Origin: JBBDIO01 sp040880365
GTDB lineage: Bacteria; Chloroflexota; Anaerolineae; Caldilineales; Caldilineaceae
NCBI GenBank assembly: GCA_040880365.1
Contig: JBBDIO010000167.1
Coordinates: 1 to 24,076 of the forward strand
Length of the DNA stretch: 24,076 bases
Reading direction: 5' to 3'
Part shown: positions 16,273 through 24,076 of the stretch, in pieces
Numbering within the stretch: the first letter of the stretch is position 1
Layout: every line of letters begins with the position of its first letter
Program-made: the position numbers and the translations under genes
Notes under the pieces: model-generated
The model's input: the letters and a program-made list of their open reading frames with translations, nothing else
Databases searched by the model: none
What the model was told of the DNA's origin: nothing

Positions 16273-19023
16273 ATGAAGTCGTTGAGCACCAATGAAATTC
16301 GCAAACTCTTTTTAGATTACTTCGCGGCCCAGGGCCATGCCCAGGTGGAAAGCGGCAGCCTGGTCCCGGCAAATGATCCCACTCTCATGCTGACCAATGC
16401 AGGCATGGTGCAATTCAAGGACACATTTCTGGGTGTGGAGCAGCGCAGCTATAACCGCGCCACCACCAGCCAGAAGTGTATGCGCGTCAGCGGCAAACAC
16501 AACGACCTGGAAGCAGTCGGCCCCAGCCCGCGCCACCATACGTTCTTCGAAATGCTGGGCAACTTTTCGTTTGGCGACTATTTCAAAAAAGAAGCCATCG
16601 GTTTCGCCTGGGATCTCTTGGTCAACAAGCTGGAATTACCGCTGGAACGCCTGTGGTTCTCGGTCTATGAAGACGATGATGAAGCCGAACAACTGTGGAT
16701 CGAAGCAGGCGCGACGCCGGAACGCGTGCTGCGCTTTGGCAAAAAAGACAACTGGTGGGCGATGGGCGACACCGGCCCCTGCGGCCCTTGTTCCGAAATC
16801 CACTTCTATTGGGGCGACCTGGCCGAACAAGTGCCCGATGGCGTCAATAAAGATGACGAATATCTGGAAATCTGGAATCTGGTCTTTATGCAATTCGACC
16901 AGAAAGCGTCGGGCGAAATGGTGCCCCTGCCCGCGCCCAGCGTAGATACGGGCCTGGGGCTAGAGCGACTCGCCAGCATCCTCCAGGGCAAGGACAACAA
17001 CTACGACACCGACGCCTTCACGCCCATGATGGATCGCATCCAGTCGCTGTTGGGCCACAGTGCGGCCCAGCGCGCCGAACACCTCTACCGCTATCGCGCG
17101 ATTGCCGACCACAGCCGCGCCGTGACCTTTCTCATCGGCGATGGCGTTTTGCCGGGCAACGAAGGCCGTAGCTATGTCTTGCGCATGATTCTGCGCCGGG
17201 CCGCGCGCTTTGGCAAGCTCATCGGCTTCGAAGAGCCTTTCCTCAGCCAGATTGCCGACACGGTAGTCGAAGAAATGGGCGACCATTACAGCGACCTGCC
17301 CCAGAAGCGCGATTTTATCCTCCAGGCCATCTACGACGAGGAAGTGCGCTTCCATCGCACGCTCAACACCGGGCTTGCCATGCTCGATGAGCTGATCGAA
17401 AAGCTGCGCGCAGAAGGCGCGACCACAATTGACGGCCGCGACGCGTTTTATCTCTGGGACACCTTTGGCTTTCCCGTAGATATCACCAAAGATGTGGCCG
17501 AAGAAGTGGGTTTGCAAGTAGACGAAGCCGGATTCCGCGTTGCGCTCAATGAACAGAAGGAAAAGAGCCGCGCCACTGCCCAGGACAAGACCGCCCTGGA
17601 CGTTTCGGTCTATGGCCGTCTGTTGCAGCAGATCCAGCAAGCCGGTCTGGTGGGTCCCAATGGCGTGGAACATCTGATTTACAAAGATGTGGCCGAAGCC
17701 GATACCACCGTAGCCGGTATCATTCTGGATGGCGAAATTGTAGAAGAAGCCCACGCCGGCGCCCATGTGGAAATTGTGCTGCCCGAAACGCCTTTCTATG
17801 TGGAAAGCGGTGGACAGGTCAGCGATACGGGCGAGCTATACTACTTCCCCGCGGATATGGAACAGCCGGTGTGGTCCGTGGAAATCCACGATACGCGCCG
17901 CCCCATTCCCGGGTTGATCGTGCATCTGGGCACGGTGAAAAATGGCACCCTGCGCACCGGTGACGCGGTGACCGCGGCCATCGACAGTGACCGCCGCTGG
18001 GATATCATGCGCAATCATACCGCCACCCACGTTCTGCACGCGGCCTTGCGTCAATATCTGGGCAACCATGTGCATCAGGCCGGATCGCTGGTCGAACCAG
18101 GGCGACTGCGCTTCGACTTTACCCACAGCCGCCCGGTGAGCAAGGAAGAATTGGCCCAGTTGGAACGGCGCGCCAATGAGATCGTGCTGGCGAACTACGA
18201 TGTCAACACTCGGTGGACCAGCTATAAGCGCGCCGTGGAAGAAGGCGCGATGGCGCTCTTTGGCGAAAAATATGGCGATGAGGTGCGCGTGGTCAGCTTT
18301 GGCGAAGACCAGGCCCCCAACCCACCTGCCGGTCACTCTGCCGACAGCGCCGACGCAACCGGAGATGCTGTGAGCATGGAACTTTGCGGCGGCACACACG
18401 TTTATTCAACAGCCGAAATCGGCAATTTCCGCATTGTGAGCGAAGCCAGCGTCGCCGCGGGCGTGCGCCGCATCGAAGTCATCACCGGACGGGCTGCCGA
18501 AGGCTGGATCGAGGAGCGACTTCAACTTCTCCAGCAGGCTGCCGATACGCTGCGCACGCGGCCCGACACGCTGGAAAGCGCCTTGCGCCAGCTTTCCGAA
18601 CAAAATCAGCAATTGCAGCGCGAGGTCGGCCAGTTGCGCCAAAAACTGGCCCAGCAGGATACCCAGGGGCTGGTAGACCAGGCGGTGCAGGTGAAGGATG
18701 TCGCGGTTTTGGCGATTGAAGTTTCGGCGCAGGATGTAGACGGTATGCGCCAGATCAGCGACATGTTGCGCGACCAGCTGGGCAGCAGTGTGATTGTCGT
18801 GGGGGCAGTCGTTGAAAAACGTCCCCAACTGGTGGCCTCGGTCACGCAGGACCTGACTGGGCGTGGCATCCATGCCGGACGGCTCATGCGCGATATCGCT
18901 AAATTGATTGGTGGGGGTGGCGGCGGCAGCGCCCATATGGCGCAGGCGGGCGGCAAAGACCGCGAACGTCTCGCCGATGCCCTGCGAACTGTACCCGAAT
19001 GGGTGGAGCAAAGCTTGCAGTGA
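16273..19023 (+). CDS. alaS: Alanine--tRNA ligase
   Basis: 916 residues, full length. It charges tRNA-Ala and clears mischarged Ser/Gly through its editing domain. The class II catalytic core occupies the N-terminal about 360 residues (motif 1 LTNAGMVQFKDTFLG, motif 2 RATTSQKCMRVSGKHNDLE, motif 3 VDTGLGLERL). A helical tRNA-recognition region follows. The editing domain has the zinc-binding set His582 and His586 (NHTATHVLH), Cys705 and His709 (ELCGGTH). The C-terminal part has a coiled coil (about 755-800) and the glycine-rich C-Ala domain ending GGGGGGSAHMAQAGG. Between VVSFG (677) and ELCGGTH there is an insertion of about 20 residues rich in Pro, Asp, Ala and Ser. The start ATG 16273 is preceded by GAGGGTGG. 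The next gene overlaps its stop. Confidence 0.98.
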   Translation: MKSLSTNEIRKLFLDYFAAQGHAQVESGSLVPANDPTLMLTNAGMVQFKDTFLGVEQRSYNRATTSQKCMRVSGKHNDLEAVGPSPRHHTFFEMLGNFSFGDYFKKEAIGFAWDLLVNKLELPLERLWFSVYEDDDEAEQLWIEAGATPERVLRFGKKDNWWAMGDTGPCGPCSEIHFYWGDLAEQVPDGVNKDDEYLEIWNLVFMQFDQKASGEMVPLPAPSVDTGLGLERLASILQGKDNNYDTDAFTPMMDRIQSLLGHSAAQRAEHLYRYRAIADHSRAVTFLIGDGVLPGNEGRSYVLRMILRRAARFGKLIGFEEPFLSQIADTVVEEMGDHYSDLPQKRDFILQAIYDEEVRFHRTLNTGLAMLDELIEKLRAEGATTIDGRDAFYLWDTFGFPVDITKDVAEEVGLQVDEAGFRVALNEQKEKSRATAQDKTALDVSVYGRLLQQIQQAGLVGPNGVEHLIYKDVAEADTTVAGIILDGEIVEEAHAGAHVEIVLPETPFYVESGGQVSDTGELYYFPADMEQPVWSVEIHDTRRPIPGLIVHLGTVKNGTLRTGDAVTAAIDSDRRWDIMRNHTATHVLHAALRQYLGNHVHQAGSLVEPGRLRFDFTHSRPVSKEELAQLERRANEIVLANYDVNTRWTSYKRAVEEGAMALFGEKYGDEVRVVSFGEDQAPNPPAGHSADSADATGDAVSMELCGGTHVYSTAEIGNFRIVSEASVAAGVRRIEVITGRAAEGWIEERLQLLQQAADTLRTRPDTLESALRQLSEQNQQLQREVGQLRQKLAQQDTQGLVDQAVQVKDVAVLAIEVSAQDVDGMRQISDMLRDQLGSSVIVVGAVVEKRPQLVASVTQDLTGRGIHAGRLMRDIAKLIGGGGGGSAHMAQAGGKDRERLADALRTVPEWVEQSLQ

Positions 19024-20642
19024 GTGTAACCATTCTGAATGTACCGCTGGACGCCGGGATTGAGGCGATCCGACGCCAATTGGCCCAGGCCCGCGCGCTG
19101 CGGGTTGCGCTGGTCTTGCCCGAAGGCTGGTCCGAGCTGGACAATCCGGCGCGTATGCGTTTGGTCCAGCGCCAGGCCCAGGCGCAAAAATGTCATTTGG
19201 CACTGGTCACCCGCGACGAAGTCACACGCAAGATTGCGCGCCAGGTGGGCGTGCCCGTCTTTGCCCGCCTGGAAAATCTGGAAAGCGCGACCAGTGCCGC
19301 CACCTGGCACATGCATCCCGCCGCGCCCTTGATCCACCCCCGCAACCCTGCGGCGAGTCTGCCCGATCCGCCCCCGTGGCGGCGCGAAGAAATTGTGAAG
19401 CGCACCGCGCGGCCCAGCCTCCACGCCACGCGCCTGCGCCGCATCCACATGGAAGAACGCAACCGCCGCCCCTTGCCCTATTGGCTGCGTTTTACCGGCT
19501 ATGTCGCGATGGGTGCGCTGGTTGCCACCCTGGTCGCGTTCTTCGCGCTCTATGTATTGCCCGCCGCCACCATCACCCTGGCCCCGGGGCGCGCTGCCGT
19601 AGCGGTCACCGTCCAGCTCACTGCCGACCCGACTGTGGTCGTCGCCGATTTTGACGACAACCGTTTGCCCGCGCGCCGCATCGAAAAAATTGTAGAGGCA
19701 TCGGGCGTCATTCCTACCACCGGCTCTGAACAAAAACCCACCGAGCGCGCCACCGGCACGGTCGTTTTTAGCAATCTGGGCACCACGCCCGTGCCCATTC
19801 CCAGCGGCACCAGTGTAAACACCAGCACGGGGACACCTATCGATTTCGTGACCACGGCCCACGCCACGCTCGAAGGCGGCGTGGGCGCGCGGGTCACAGT
19901 GCCCGTCCAGGCCGTTGAAGAAGGCACCACCGGCAACGTGCGCGCCAATACCATTAACACCGTAAGCGGCGCATTGCGCTTCCGGGTGCGCGTCAGCAAC
20001 CCCAATGGGACCTTTGGCGGCGGCACAGCCCTGGTGCGTGTGGTCACCCAGACCGACCGCGACCAACTGGCGGAAATCGTACAGGCCGATATTGAAGCCC
20101 GCGCCTATGAAGAGTTGCTCAGCGAAGTCAACGAAGGCGAATGGTTGCCGCCCCAGTCGGTGCAGACCTTTGTGGTCAACCAGGGCCAGCAGTTCGACAA
20201 GTTTAATGACGACGAAGGCGACGAGTTGCGTCTGACCCTGCGTATGCGTGTGCAGGGCACCGCCATGAACGAATCGGAAACGGGCCAGGTGATGCTGGCA
20301 GCAGTCCGCCGCGCCGTGCCCGAACACGGTATGCTCATTGCCGAAACGGTGCGCAGCCAGCGCACGCCCGGCGCCGATGCCATTGGTTCCGCGGTACAGT
20401 TCACCATGACCGGACAAGCCGAATATGTTGTGCCCATTGAAGTGGCAGAGGTCAAACGCCTTGCGACGGGCCTCACACCCGAAGCCGCCATCCAGGCCAT
20501 CAGCCAACGCTGGCCCCTGGCACAGCCGCCCCAGATCTATCGCGATCCCGAATGGATGAGCACGTTGCCCGGTTTTGGCAGCCGCATCCAGGTGCGTTTC
20601 GACTATGAACCCAGCGCGACCGCGCAGACTTCTCAGCCGTGA
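19020..20642 (+). CDS. One-pass membrane protein with baseplate-J-like domain
   Basis: 540 residues from GTG 19020, which overlaps the alaS stop (GTGA) and has GGAG eleven bases upstream; ATG 18999 is an alternative with no ribosome binding site. A cytoplasmic-type alpha/beta segment (1-100) and a Pro/Arg-rich positively charged linker (about 100-155) precede one membrane helix (about 159-183, GALVATLVAFFALYVLP). The rest should be outside the membrane. The region at about 233-310 matches the baseplate J/gp47-type beta pattern: GTVVFSNLGTTPVPIPSGTS, then a T-rich strand, GARVTVPVQAVEEGTTGNV and RANTI. A beta/alpha-rich tail follows. No phage or contractile-injection genes are nearby, so a housekeeping envelope role is more likely than a phage baseplate; that is inference. 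ruvX starts inside its stop codon (TGATG). Confidence 0.82.
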   Translation: MSVTILNVPLDAGIEAIRRQLAQARALRVALVLPEGWSELDNPARMRLVQRQAQAQKCHLALVTRDEVTRKIARQVGVPVFARLENLESATSAATWHMHPAAPLIHPRNPAASLPDPPPWRREEIVKRTARPSLHATRLRRIHMEERNRRPLPYWLRFTGYVAMGALVATLVAFFALYVLPAATITLAPGRAAVAVTVQLTADPTVVVADFDDNRLPARRIEKIVEASGVIPTTGSEQKPTERATGTVVFSNLGTTPVPIPSGTSVNTSTGTPIDFVTTAHATLEGGVGARVTVPVQAVEEGTTGNVRANTINTVSGALRFRVRVSNPNGTFGGGTALVRVVTQTDRDQLAEIVQADIEARAYEELLSEVNEGEWLPPQSVQTFVVNQGQQFDKFNDDEGDELRLTLRMRVQGTAMNESETGQVMLAAVRRAVPEHGMLIAETVRSQRTPGADAIGSAVQFTMTGQAEYVVPIEVAEVKRLATGLTPEAAIQAISQRWPLAQPPQIYRDPEWMSTLPGFGSRIQVRFDYEPSATAQTSQP

Positions 20643-21201
20643 TGACATCCGACTTGGAAACGCCGACGACTACCGCGAAAAACAGTGTCGCCGATAGCCC
20701 CGTGGATACGACCGCAGACACCGCGCACCGGGTCGCGGGCGTAGGACTGCATCCCGGCCCGCTGCACGGCAAACCCGCCAAACTGCTGGCTTTGGATGTA
20801 GGCCTGGCGCGCATTGGCATTGCTGTCTGCGATCCCCTGCAACTGGCGGCACGTCCCCTGGCAACCCTGCACCGCAGCAGCCGGCGCGCCGATTTTGCCA
20901 CCCTGGCCGAGACCATCACACGCCAGGAAGCCCAGGCGATCATCTGTGGCCTGCCGCTGAATATGGACGGCAGCGAAGGCCCGCAAGCCATCTCTACCCG
21001 CAAGTGGGCATTGCGTTTTGCCCAGGCCATGCGTACCCTGCTCCAGCGCTCACTGCCCCTCATTTTCTGGGATGAACGGTTGAGCAGCTATGCCGCGCAA
21101 AACATTATGCACGCCGAATCTGCCGGAAAACCGCAAACCGCGCCCCGTGTCTCGCAGCAACATGTCTCGCAGCAAGAAGACGCGGTAGCGGCTGCGGTCA
21201 T
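20642..21201 (+). CDS. ruvX: RuvX/YqgF-type RNase H-fold nuclease, 3' end lost in assembly gap
   Basis: About 187 residues are visible from ATG 20642 (TGATG overlap with the previous stop; GTG 20639 is also possible). An unusual N-terminal tail of about 45 residues, rich in Thr, Asp and Ala, precedes the domain; family members usually begin almost at the first strand. RNase H-fold motifs: KLLALDVGLARIGIAVCDP with Asp near 52, the strand IICGLPLNMDGSEGPQA with the conserved Gly-Leu-Pro, WDERLSSYAAQ with the acidic pair, and EDAVAAAVI, the usual last acidic motif, immediately before the N run. Only the final helix (about 10-15 residues) should be missing. YqgF proteins are linked to 16S rRNA maturation (E. 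coli) and RuvX to Holliday-junction resolution. The apparent fusion with the next gene is an artefact of reading through N. Confidence 0.9.
21148..21175. repeat. Tandem TGTCTCGCAGCAA, period 15 bp, in ruvX
   Basis: Two exact 13-bp copies (21148-21160 and 21163-21175) encode VSQQ-HVSQQ just before the final acidic motif of ruvX, in a surface-loop position. Confidence 0.7.
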
Positions 21202-21301
21202 NNNNNNNNNNNNNNNNNNNNNNNNNNNNNNNNNNNNNNNNNNNNNNNNNNNNNNNNNNNNNNNNNNNNNNNNNNNNNNNNNNNNNNNNNNNNNNNNNNN
21301 N
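21202..21301. other. Assembly gap, exactly 100 N, at the ruvX/mltG boundary
   Basis: Placeholder gap of unknown true length. The right edge is a 12-bp tandem repeat, a likely reason for the assembly break. Unlike the first gap, the flanks are not duplicates of each other. Confidence 0.98.
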
Positions 21302-21337
21302 GATCCGGCGATGGATCCGGCGATGGATCCCGCAATG
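21302..21337. repeat. Three tandem 12-bp units (GATCCGGCGATG) encoding Asp-Pro-Ala-Met
   Basis: Units 21302-21313 and 21314-21325 are identical; 21326-21337 has two changes. The array is cut by the gap, so the true copy number is unknown. In frame with mltG it gives DPAM repeated three times. Confidence 0.85.
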
Positions 21338-22825
21338 AATCCTCTGGAAGATGCCGGCAGGAATCCCTTTGCGCCCAACGCGACGGCACGGCCTGGGGCA
21401 ACAGGCGCGACGGGCGGTGAGCGTTTTGCCGCGTGGGATCAGCCAACACGCGGCCTGGCCTCCAATCGCCCCGCCTATGCCGCAGCCACGGGTGCGGCTC
21501 TCCCCGCGGACGACGCGCGCCCCCGCGAGGCAGCCAGGTCGGTACGCGTGGGCACACGCCTGGACCCACAGGCGCGCAGCCACGGCGATGGACGCCCCGC
21601 CTTTGGCTGGCACAGCCTCACCGGGCCGGAAAATCTGCTCACCAATCTGGTACGCCTGGGCTTCATGCTCATGGTCGTGGCCGTGCTGGGCGGGGTGTGG
21701 GTTGTGGCCTCGGCCCATCTCCAGGAACAATTGCTGGGCGCACCCCAGACGACCAGCGGGCTTATCGACCCCACCGCGGGCGATGGCGCGCTGACCCCCG
21801 ACAATATTGAAAACCAAGTGTTGTCTTTTAACCTGCGGCTGCGCGAAAACGAATTGGCAATCGCGCCCGGCGTGGATGCCCGCCCCCGTCCCTTTACGGT
21901 GAACCCCGGCGAAGCAGCCCGCTTTATCGCGGCACGTCTGCAAAGTGAGGGCTTTGTCCACGATGCCGATCTCTTTAATCTTTACCTGCGGGTCAACGGC
22001 CTGGAACGCGGCATCGAAGCCGGAAATTTCATGCTCGCCGAAACCATGACCATCCCCCAAGTGGCCGAAGCCCTGCAAACTGCGCTCTTTGAAGAAGTCC
22101 TGGTCACCATTCCCGAAGGCTTCCGCGCCGAAGAAATTGCCGAACGGCTCGCCGAAAACAATGTCATCGAACCCGACCGTTTCTTGGCCGCCATTCGCCA
22201 ACCGCGCAGTCTCAGCATCTATGGCAACTACAGCTTCCTGGAAGATCTGCCGGCCGATGCCTCGCTGGAAGGCTACCTCTTTCCCGATACCTATCGCCTG
22301 CCTGTTCTGGCTAGCACGCCCGAAATTGTCATTGCGCCCTTCCTGAATAACTTCCGCGCGCGTGCGGGCGCTGCATTGAGTGGCGGCGCCAGTGGTTTCG
22401 ACGGGCGCGAACTGCTCACCCTCGCCAGTATTGTAGAGCGCGAAGCGGTACAGGCCGATGAACGCCCCATTATTGCCAGCGTGTATGTGAACCGCCTTGC
22501 CGGGCGCTGTGTGCAGGATGTTGGCGGCACCTATCTACAGGCCGACCCCACCGTTCAATATGCCCGGGGCACCGTTGGCAACTGGTGGTGGCAACCCCAG
22601 AGCCTCAGCGAATACGTCACAGTCATCAGCCCTTACAATACTTATCTGCACCAGGGCTTGCCCCCTGGTCCCATCGCCAGCCCCGGTCAGAGCGCAATCG
22701 AGGCGACAAGCAATCCCACGCCCACCGACTATTGCTTCTTCCTGGGCACCGGCGTAGATGGACGCCACGTTTTCGCGCGCACCCTTGCCGAACACGAACA
22801 GAACTTCATCAACTACGGGTACTAG
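21302..22825 (+). CDS. mltG: Endolytic murein transglycosylase MltG (5' end lost in assembly gap)
   Basis: 507 residues are visible to the TAG at 22823-22825; the start is in the gap or at one of the ATGs in the DPAM repeats. A long low-complexity N-terminal part (about 90-110 visible residues, Ala/Pro/Gly/Arg-rich) is cytoplasmic. One membrane helix follows (FMLMVVAVLGGVWVVASA, about 120-140). Outside the membrane are a LysM-like segment (about 200-270; PGEAARFIAARLQSEGFVHD, then GNFMLAETMTIPQV) and the YceG catalytic domain. That domain has VTIPEGFRAEEIAERL, LEGYLFPDTYRL, the ASIVEREA block with the catalytic Glu, LQADPTVQYA and the hallmark SPYNTYLHQGLPPGPIASPG. MltG cuts nascent glycan strands and sets their length. 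Family members usually have shorter cytoplasmic tails. A binding lipoprotein gene follows 5 bp after the stop. Confidence 0.93.
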   Translation, partial: DPAMDPAMDPAMNPLEDAGRNPFAPNATARPGATGATGGERFAAWDQPTRGLASNRPAYAAATGAALPADDARPREAARSVRVGTRLDPQARSHGDGRPAFGWHSLTGPENLLTNLVRLGFMLMVVAVLGGVWVVASAHLQEQLLGAPQTTSGLIDPTAGDGALTPDNIENQVLSFNLRLRENELAIAPGVDARPRPFTVNPGEAARFIAARLQSEGFVHDADLFNLYLRVNGLERGIEAGNFMLAETMTIPQVAEALQTALFEEVLVTIPEGFRAEEIAERLAENNVIEPDRFLAAIRQPRSLSIYGNYSFLEDLPADASLEGYLFPDTYRLPVLASTPEIVIAPFLNNFRARAGAALSGGASGFDGRELLTLASIVEREAVQADERPIIASVYVNRLAGRCVQDVGGTYLQADPTVQYARGTVGNWWWQPQSLSEYVTVISPYNTYLHQGLPPGPIASPGQSAIEATSNPTPTDYCFFLGTGVDGRHVFARTLAEHEQNFINYGY

Positions 22826-22830
22826 GTACA

Positions 22831-23988
22831 GTGAGGGATGACGCGAAGAGTGGCAAGCCAGCCCGGCGCGTCGGGCAGCCGACCCGCGGTATGTTCGGGT
22901 GGGCGGGCGACCCGCGGCTTGTGGGCACATTACTGGCAATGCTGCTTGCCGGTTGCATCAGTGCCACGCCGCCGGTGCATAAAATCGGCCTGGTTGCGCC
23001 ATTTGAAGGGCAGCACCGCCCCGCCGGCTATGCTGCGCTGGCGGGGTTGCGGCTGGCGATTGCCGAATGTAGCCCACCGCAGACGGCATGGGTGCCTCTC
23101 GCGCTCGATGATTCCTATCAGCCCGGCGCATCTCAGCGCGCGCTGGCAAAGCTCCGTGTGGATCCGGCTACGCGCTTGATACTAGGGCCATTTTCACCTG
23201 CTCTGCTGCCTGGGGCTGTGACAGAAGTTGCCGACCTTGCCACCAGCATCCCCTTCCTGATCCATCCCCAGGGACACTTTGCCACCCATCAGGATTGGCC
23301 CGCGGCCCTGGCCTACTATATCACCACAGTGGCCCAGGCGCTGCCCGGCGCACAACAAACCGCAACCCCGGCGCGACTGCTGGTTGTGGGCCTGCCCCCC
23401 GCAACGCTGCCGCTGTTGACCGACACCCCAGGCAACAACACGGCCAACATAGTGCCGCTCGCGCTCGATTTGCCGCCCGATGCCCCAGACAGCACGCCCC
23501 AAGCCCAGGCCGATACCATCCTGCACGCGGTCGCGCCCAGCGATCACCTGCTATGGCTAACGCCCTCTCCTGCCGGGTTGGATACGCTGGCCCACGTCTA
23601 TGCGCAACAACCCGATCTGACCATTATCCTGGGTCCCGATACCGCCCAGCTTCACCTGCTGGCGCAGATTGTCCCTTCCCCAGCCGTCAGCTCCCTTGTA
23701 GACACGGCAGAGAATAAGCCCGCGCGCGCGCCTCTCTATTGGGCATATTGGGCCAATGCTGCGTATACTACATGGTCACAGGTGCAGCCCGATTCTGCCC
23801 ACGCTTCACCCAACGACCCGACAGGTTATACAACCTATCTCTTCTATATGGCGACGTGCGCAGGCTTGCAGGCGCAGACTGCCGGAAACTTGGACAACAG
23901 GCCGCTTGCAACAGACACGCCGGCGGGCATGTCCACTGTGGAAATTTCGCAGACGTGGGAACTGCGTGTGGTTCCCCTACAGCCCTAG
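22831..23988 (+). CDS. LivK-type periplasmic-binding lipoprotein
   Basis: 385 residues from GTG 22831, five bases after the mltG stop; ATG 22891 is an alternative giving 365. I prefer the GTG because it supplies a positively charged n-region (KSGKPARR) ahead of the hydrophobic core; the Shine-Dalgarno is weak for both. The lipoprotein box is LLAGC with Cys42. The mature part resembles the type 1 periplasmic-binding fold of branched-chain amino-acid and amide receptors: IGLVAPFEGQHRPAGYAALA, GLRLAIAE, a strand VPLALDDSY, then RLILGPFSPALLPGAVTEVA and SIPFLIHPQGH. The C-terminal half is more diverged. No permease or ATPase is in view, so it may be an orphan receptor linked to the cell-wall cluster. 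Ligand unknown. Confidence 0.8.
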   Translation: MRDDAKSGKPARRVGQPTRGMFGWAGDPRLVGTLLAMLLAGCISATPPVHKIGLVAPFEGQHRPAGYAALAGLRLAIAECSPPQTAWVPLALDDSYQPGASQRALAKLRVDPATRLILGPFSPALLPGAVTEVADLATSIPFLIHPQGHFATHQDWPAALAYYITTVAQALPGAQQTATPARLLVVGLPPATLPLLTDTPGNNTANIVPLALDLPPDAPDSTPQAQADTILHAVAPSDHLLWLTPSPAGLDTLAHVYAQQPDLTIILGPDTAQLHLLAQIVPSPAVSSLVDTAENKPARAPLYWAYWANAAYTTWSQVQPDSAHASPNDPTGYTTYLFYMATCAGLQAQTAGNLDNRPLATDTPAGMSTVEISQTWELRVVPLQP

Positions 23989-24040
23989 ACCTATACCCTG
24001 GGTGCTGTCTTTCACCATCGTTCATTTAACATCTAACATA

Positions 24041-24058
24041 TGAGTACACTGATACTCA
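24041..24058. other. Small inverted repeat after the last gene
   Basis: TGAGTA-CACTGA-TACTCA, a perfect 6-bp stem, 52 bp after the stop of the binding lipoprotein. It has no T-tract in the window, so it is not a convincing terminator; the rest of 23989-24076 shows nothing. Confidence 0.3.
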
Positions 24059-24076
24059 GTTGGGAATATCCACCCT

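Noticed and set aside
19020..20642. Reading the baseplate-J-like gene as evidence of a prophage or contractile injection system
   Set aside because: No sheath, tube, spike, tail or integrase genes in the window; the gene is embedded and coupled in a housekeeping operon and has a membrane helix.
18606..20648. 680-codon minus-strand open frame opposite alaS end and the baseplate-J-like gene
   Set aside because: Antisense shadow in high-GC sequence; composition (His/Gly/Ala-rich, no domains) and the clear genes on the plus strand argue against it.

Overview
The window is high-GC bacterial chromosome, most likely from a member of Chloroflexota (Anaerolineae/Caldilineae-like). This assignment is an inference. 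It rests on the alaS / baseplate-J-like membrane protein / ruvX / mltG gene order, the style of the family 5 peptide-binding lipoprotein, and overall protein character; no rRNA or marker tree is available here. Two runs of exactly 100 N (5123-5222 and 21202-21301) show that this is scaffolded draft or metagenome sequence. No tRNA, rRNA, CRISPR array, insertion sequence or phage was found.

Layout. The left two thirds are read on the minus strand, from about 13.9 kb down to position 1. They hold mutS, two tandem paralogous transporters that each fuse an MFS membrane domain to a C-terminal HEAT-repeat domain (coupled by an ATGA overlap), a third stand-alone MFS transporter (broken by an assembly gap), purM and purN. 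After a 383-bp non-coding stretch come a dipeptide/oligopeptide ABC transporter binding lipoprotein and its DppB-type permease, which runs off the window start. A 13-bp perfect hairpin followed by a T-rich stretch lies between binding protein and permease and probably lowers permease expression. Upstream of mutS, also on the minus strand, is a secreted alpha/beta-hydrolase (lipase-like) with C-terminal beta-rich domains.

The right third is on the plus strand, divergent from the lipase across a 485-bp promoter region. It is a tightly packed operon: alaS, a one-pass membrane protein with a baseplate-J-like domain, ruvX/yqgF, mltG and a LivK-type substrate-binding lipoprotein. Neighbouring genes overlap or lie within 5 bp where the sequence is complete. 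alaS-ruvX-mltG linkage is known from other bacteria (for example the Bacillus alaS-yrrK-yrrL region), so this is a translation / RNA processing / cell-wall housekeeping cluster into which the baseplate-J-like and binding-protein genes have been built.

The most unusual content is the pair of coupled MFS-HEAT fusion proteins in an apparent mutS-purM-purN transcription unit, and the baseplate-J-like membrane protein in the alaS operon. Two structural points affect anyone using this annotation. The first N gap is flanked by an identical 55-bp duplication and is almost certainly a failed contig overlap. The second gap hides the ruvX/mltG boundary, so the apparent 728-residue fusion should not be believed. 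Short (9-15 bp) tandem duplications recur in spacers and a few coding linkers throughout.
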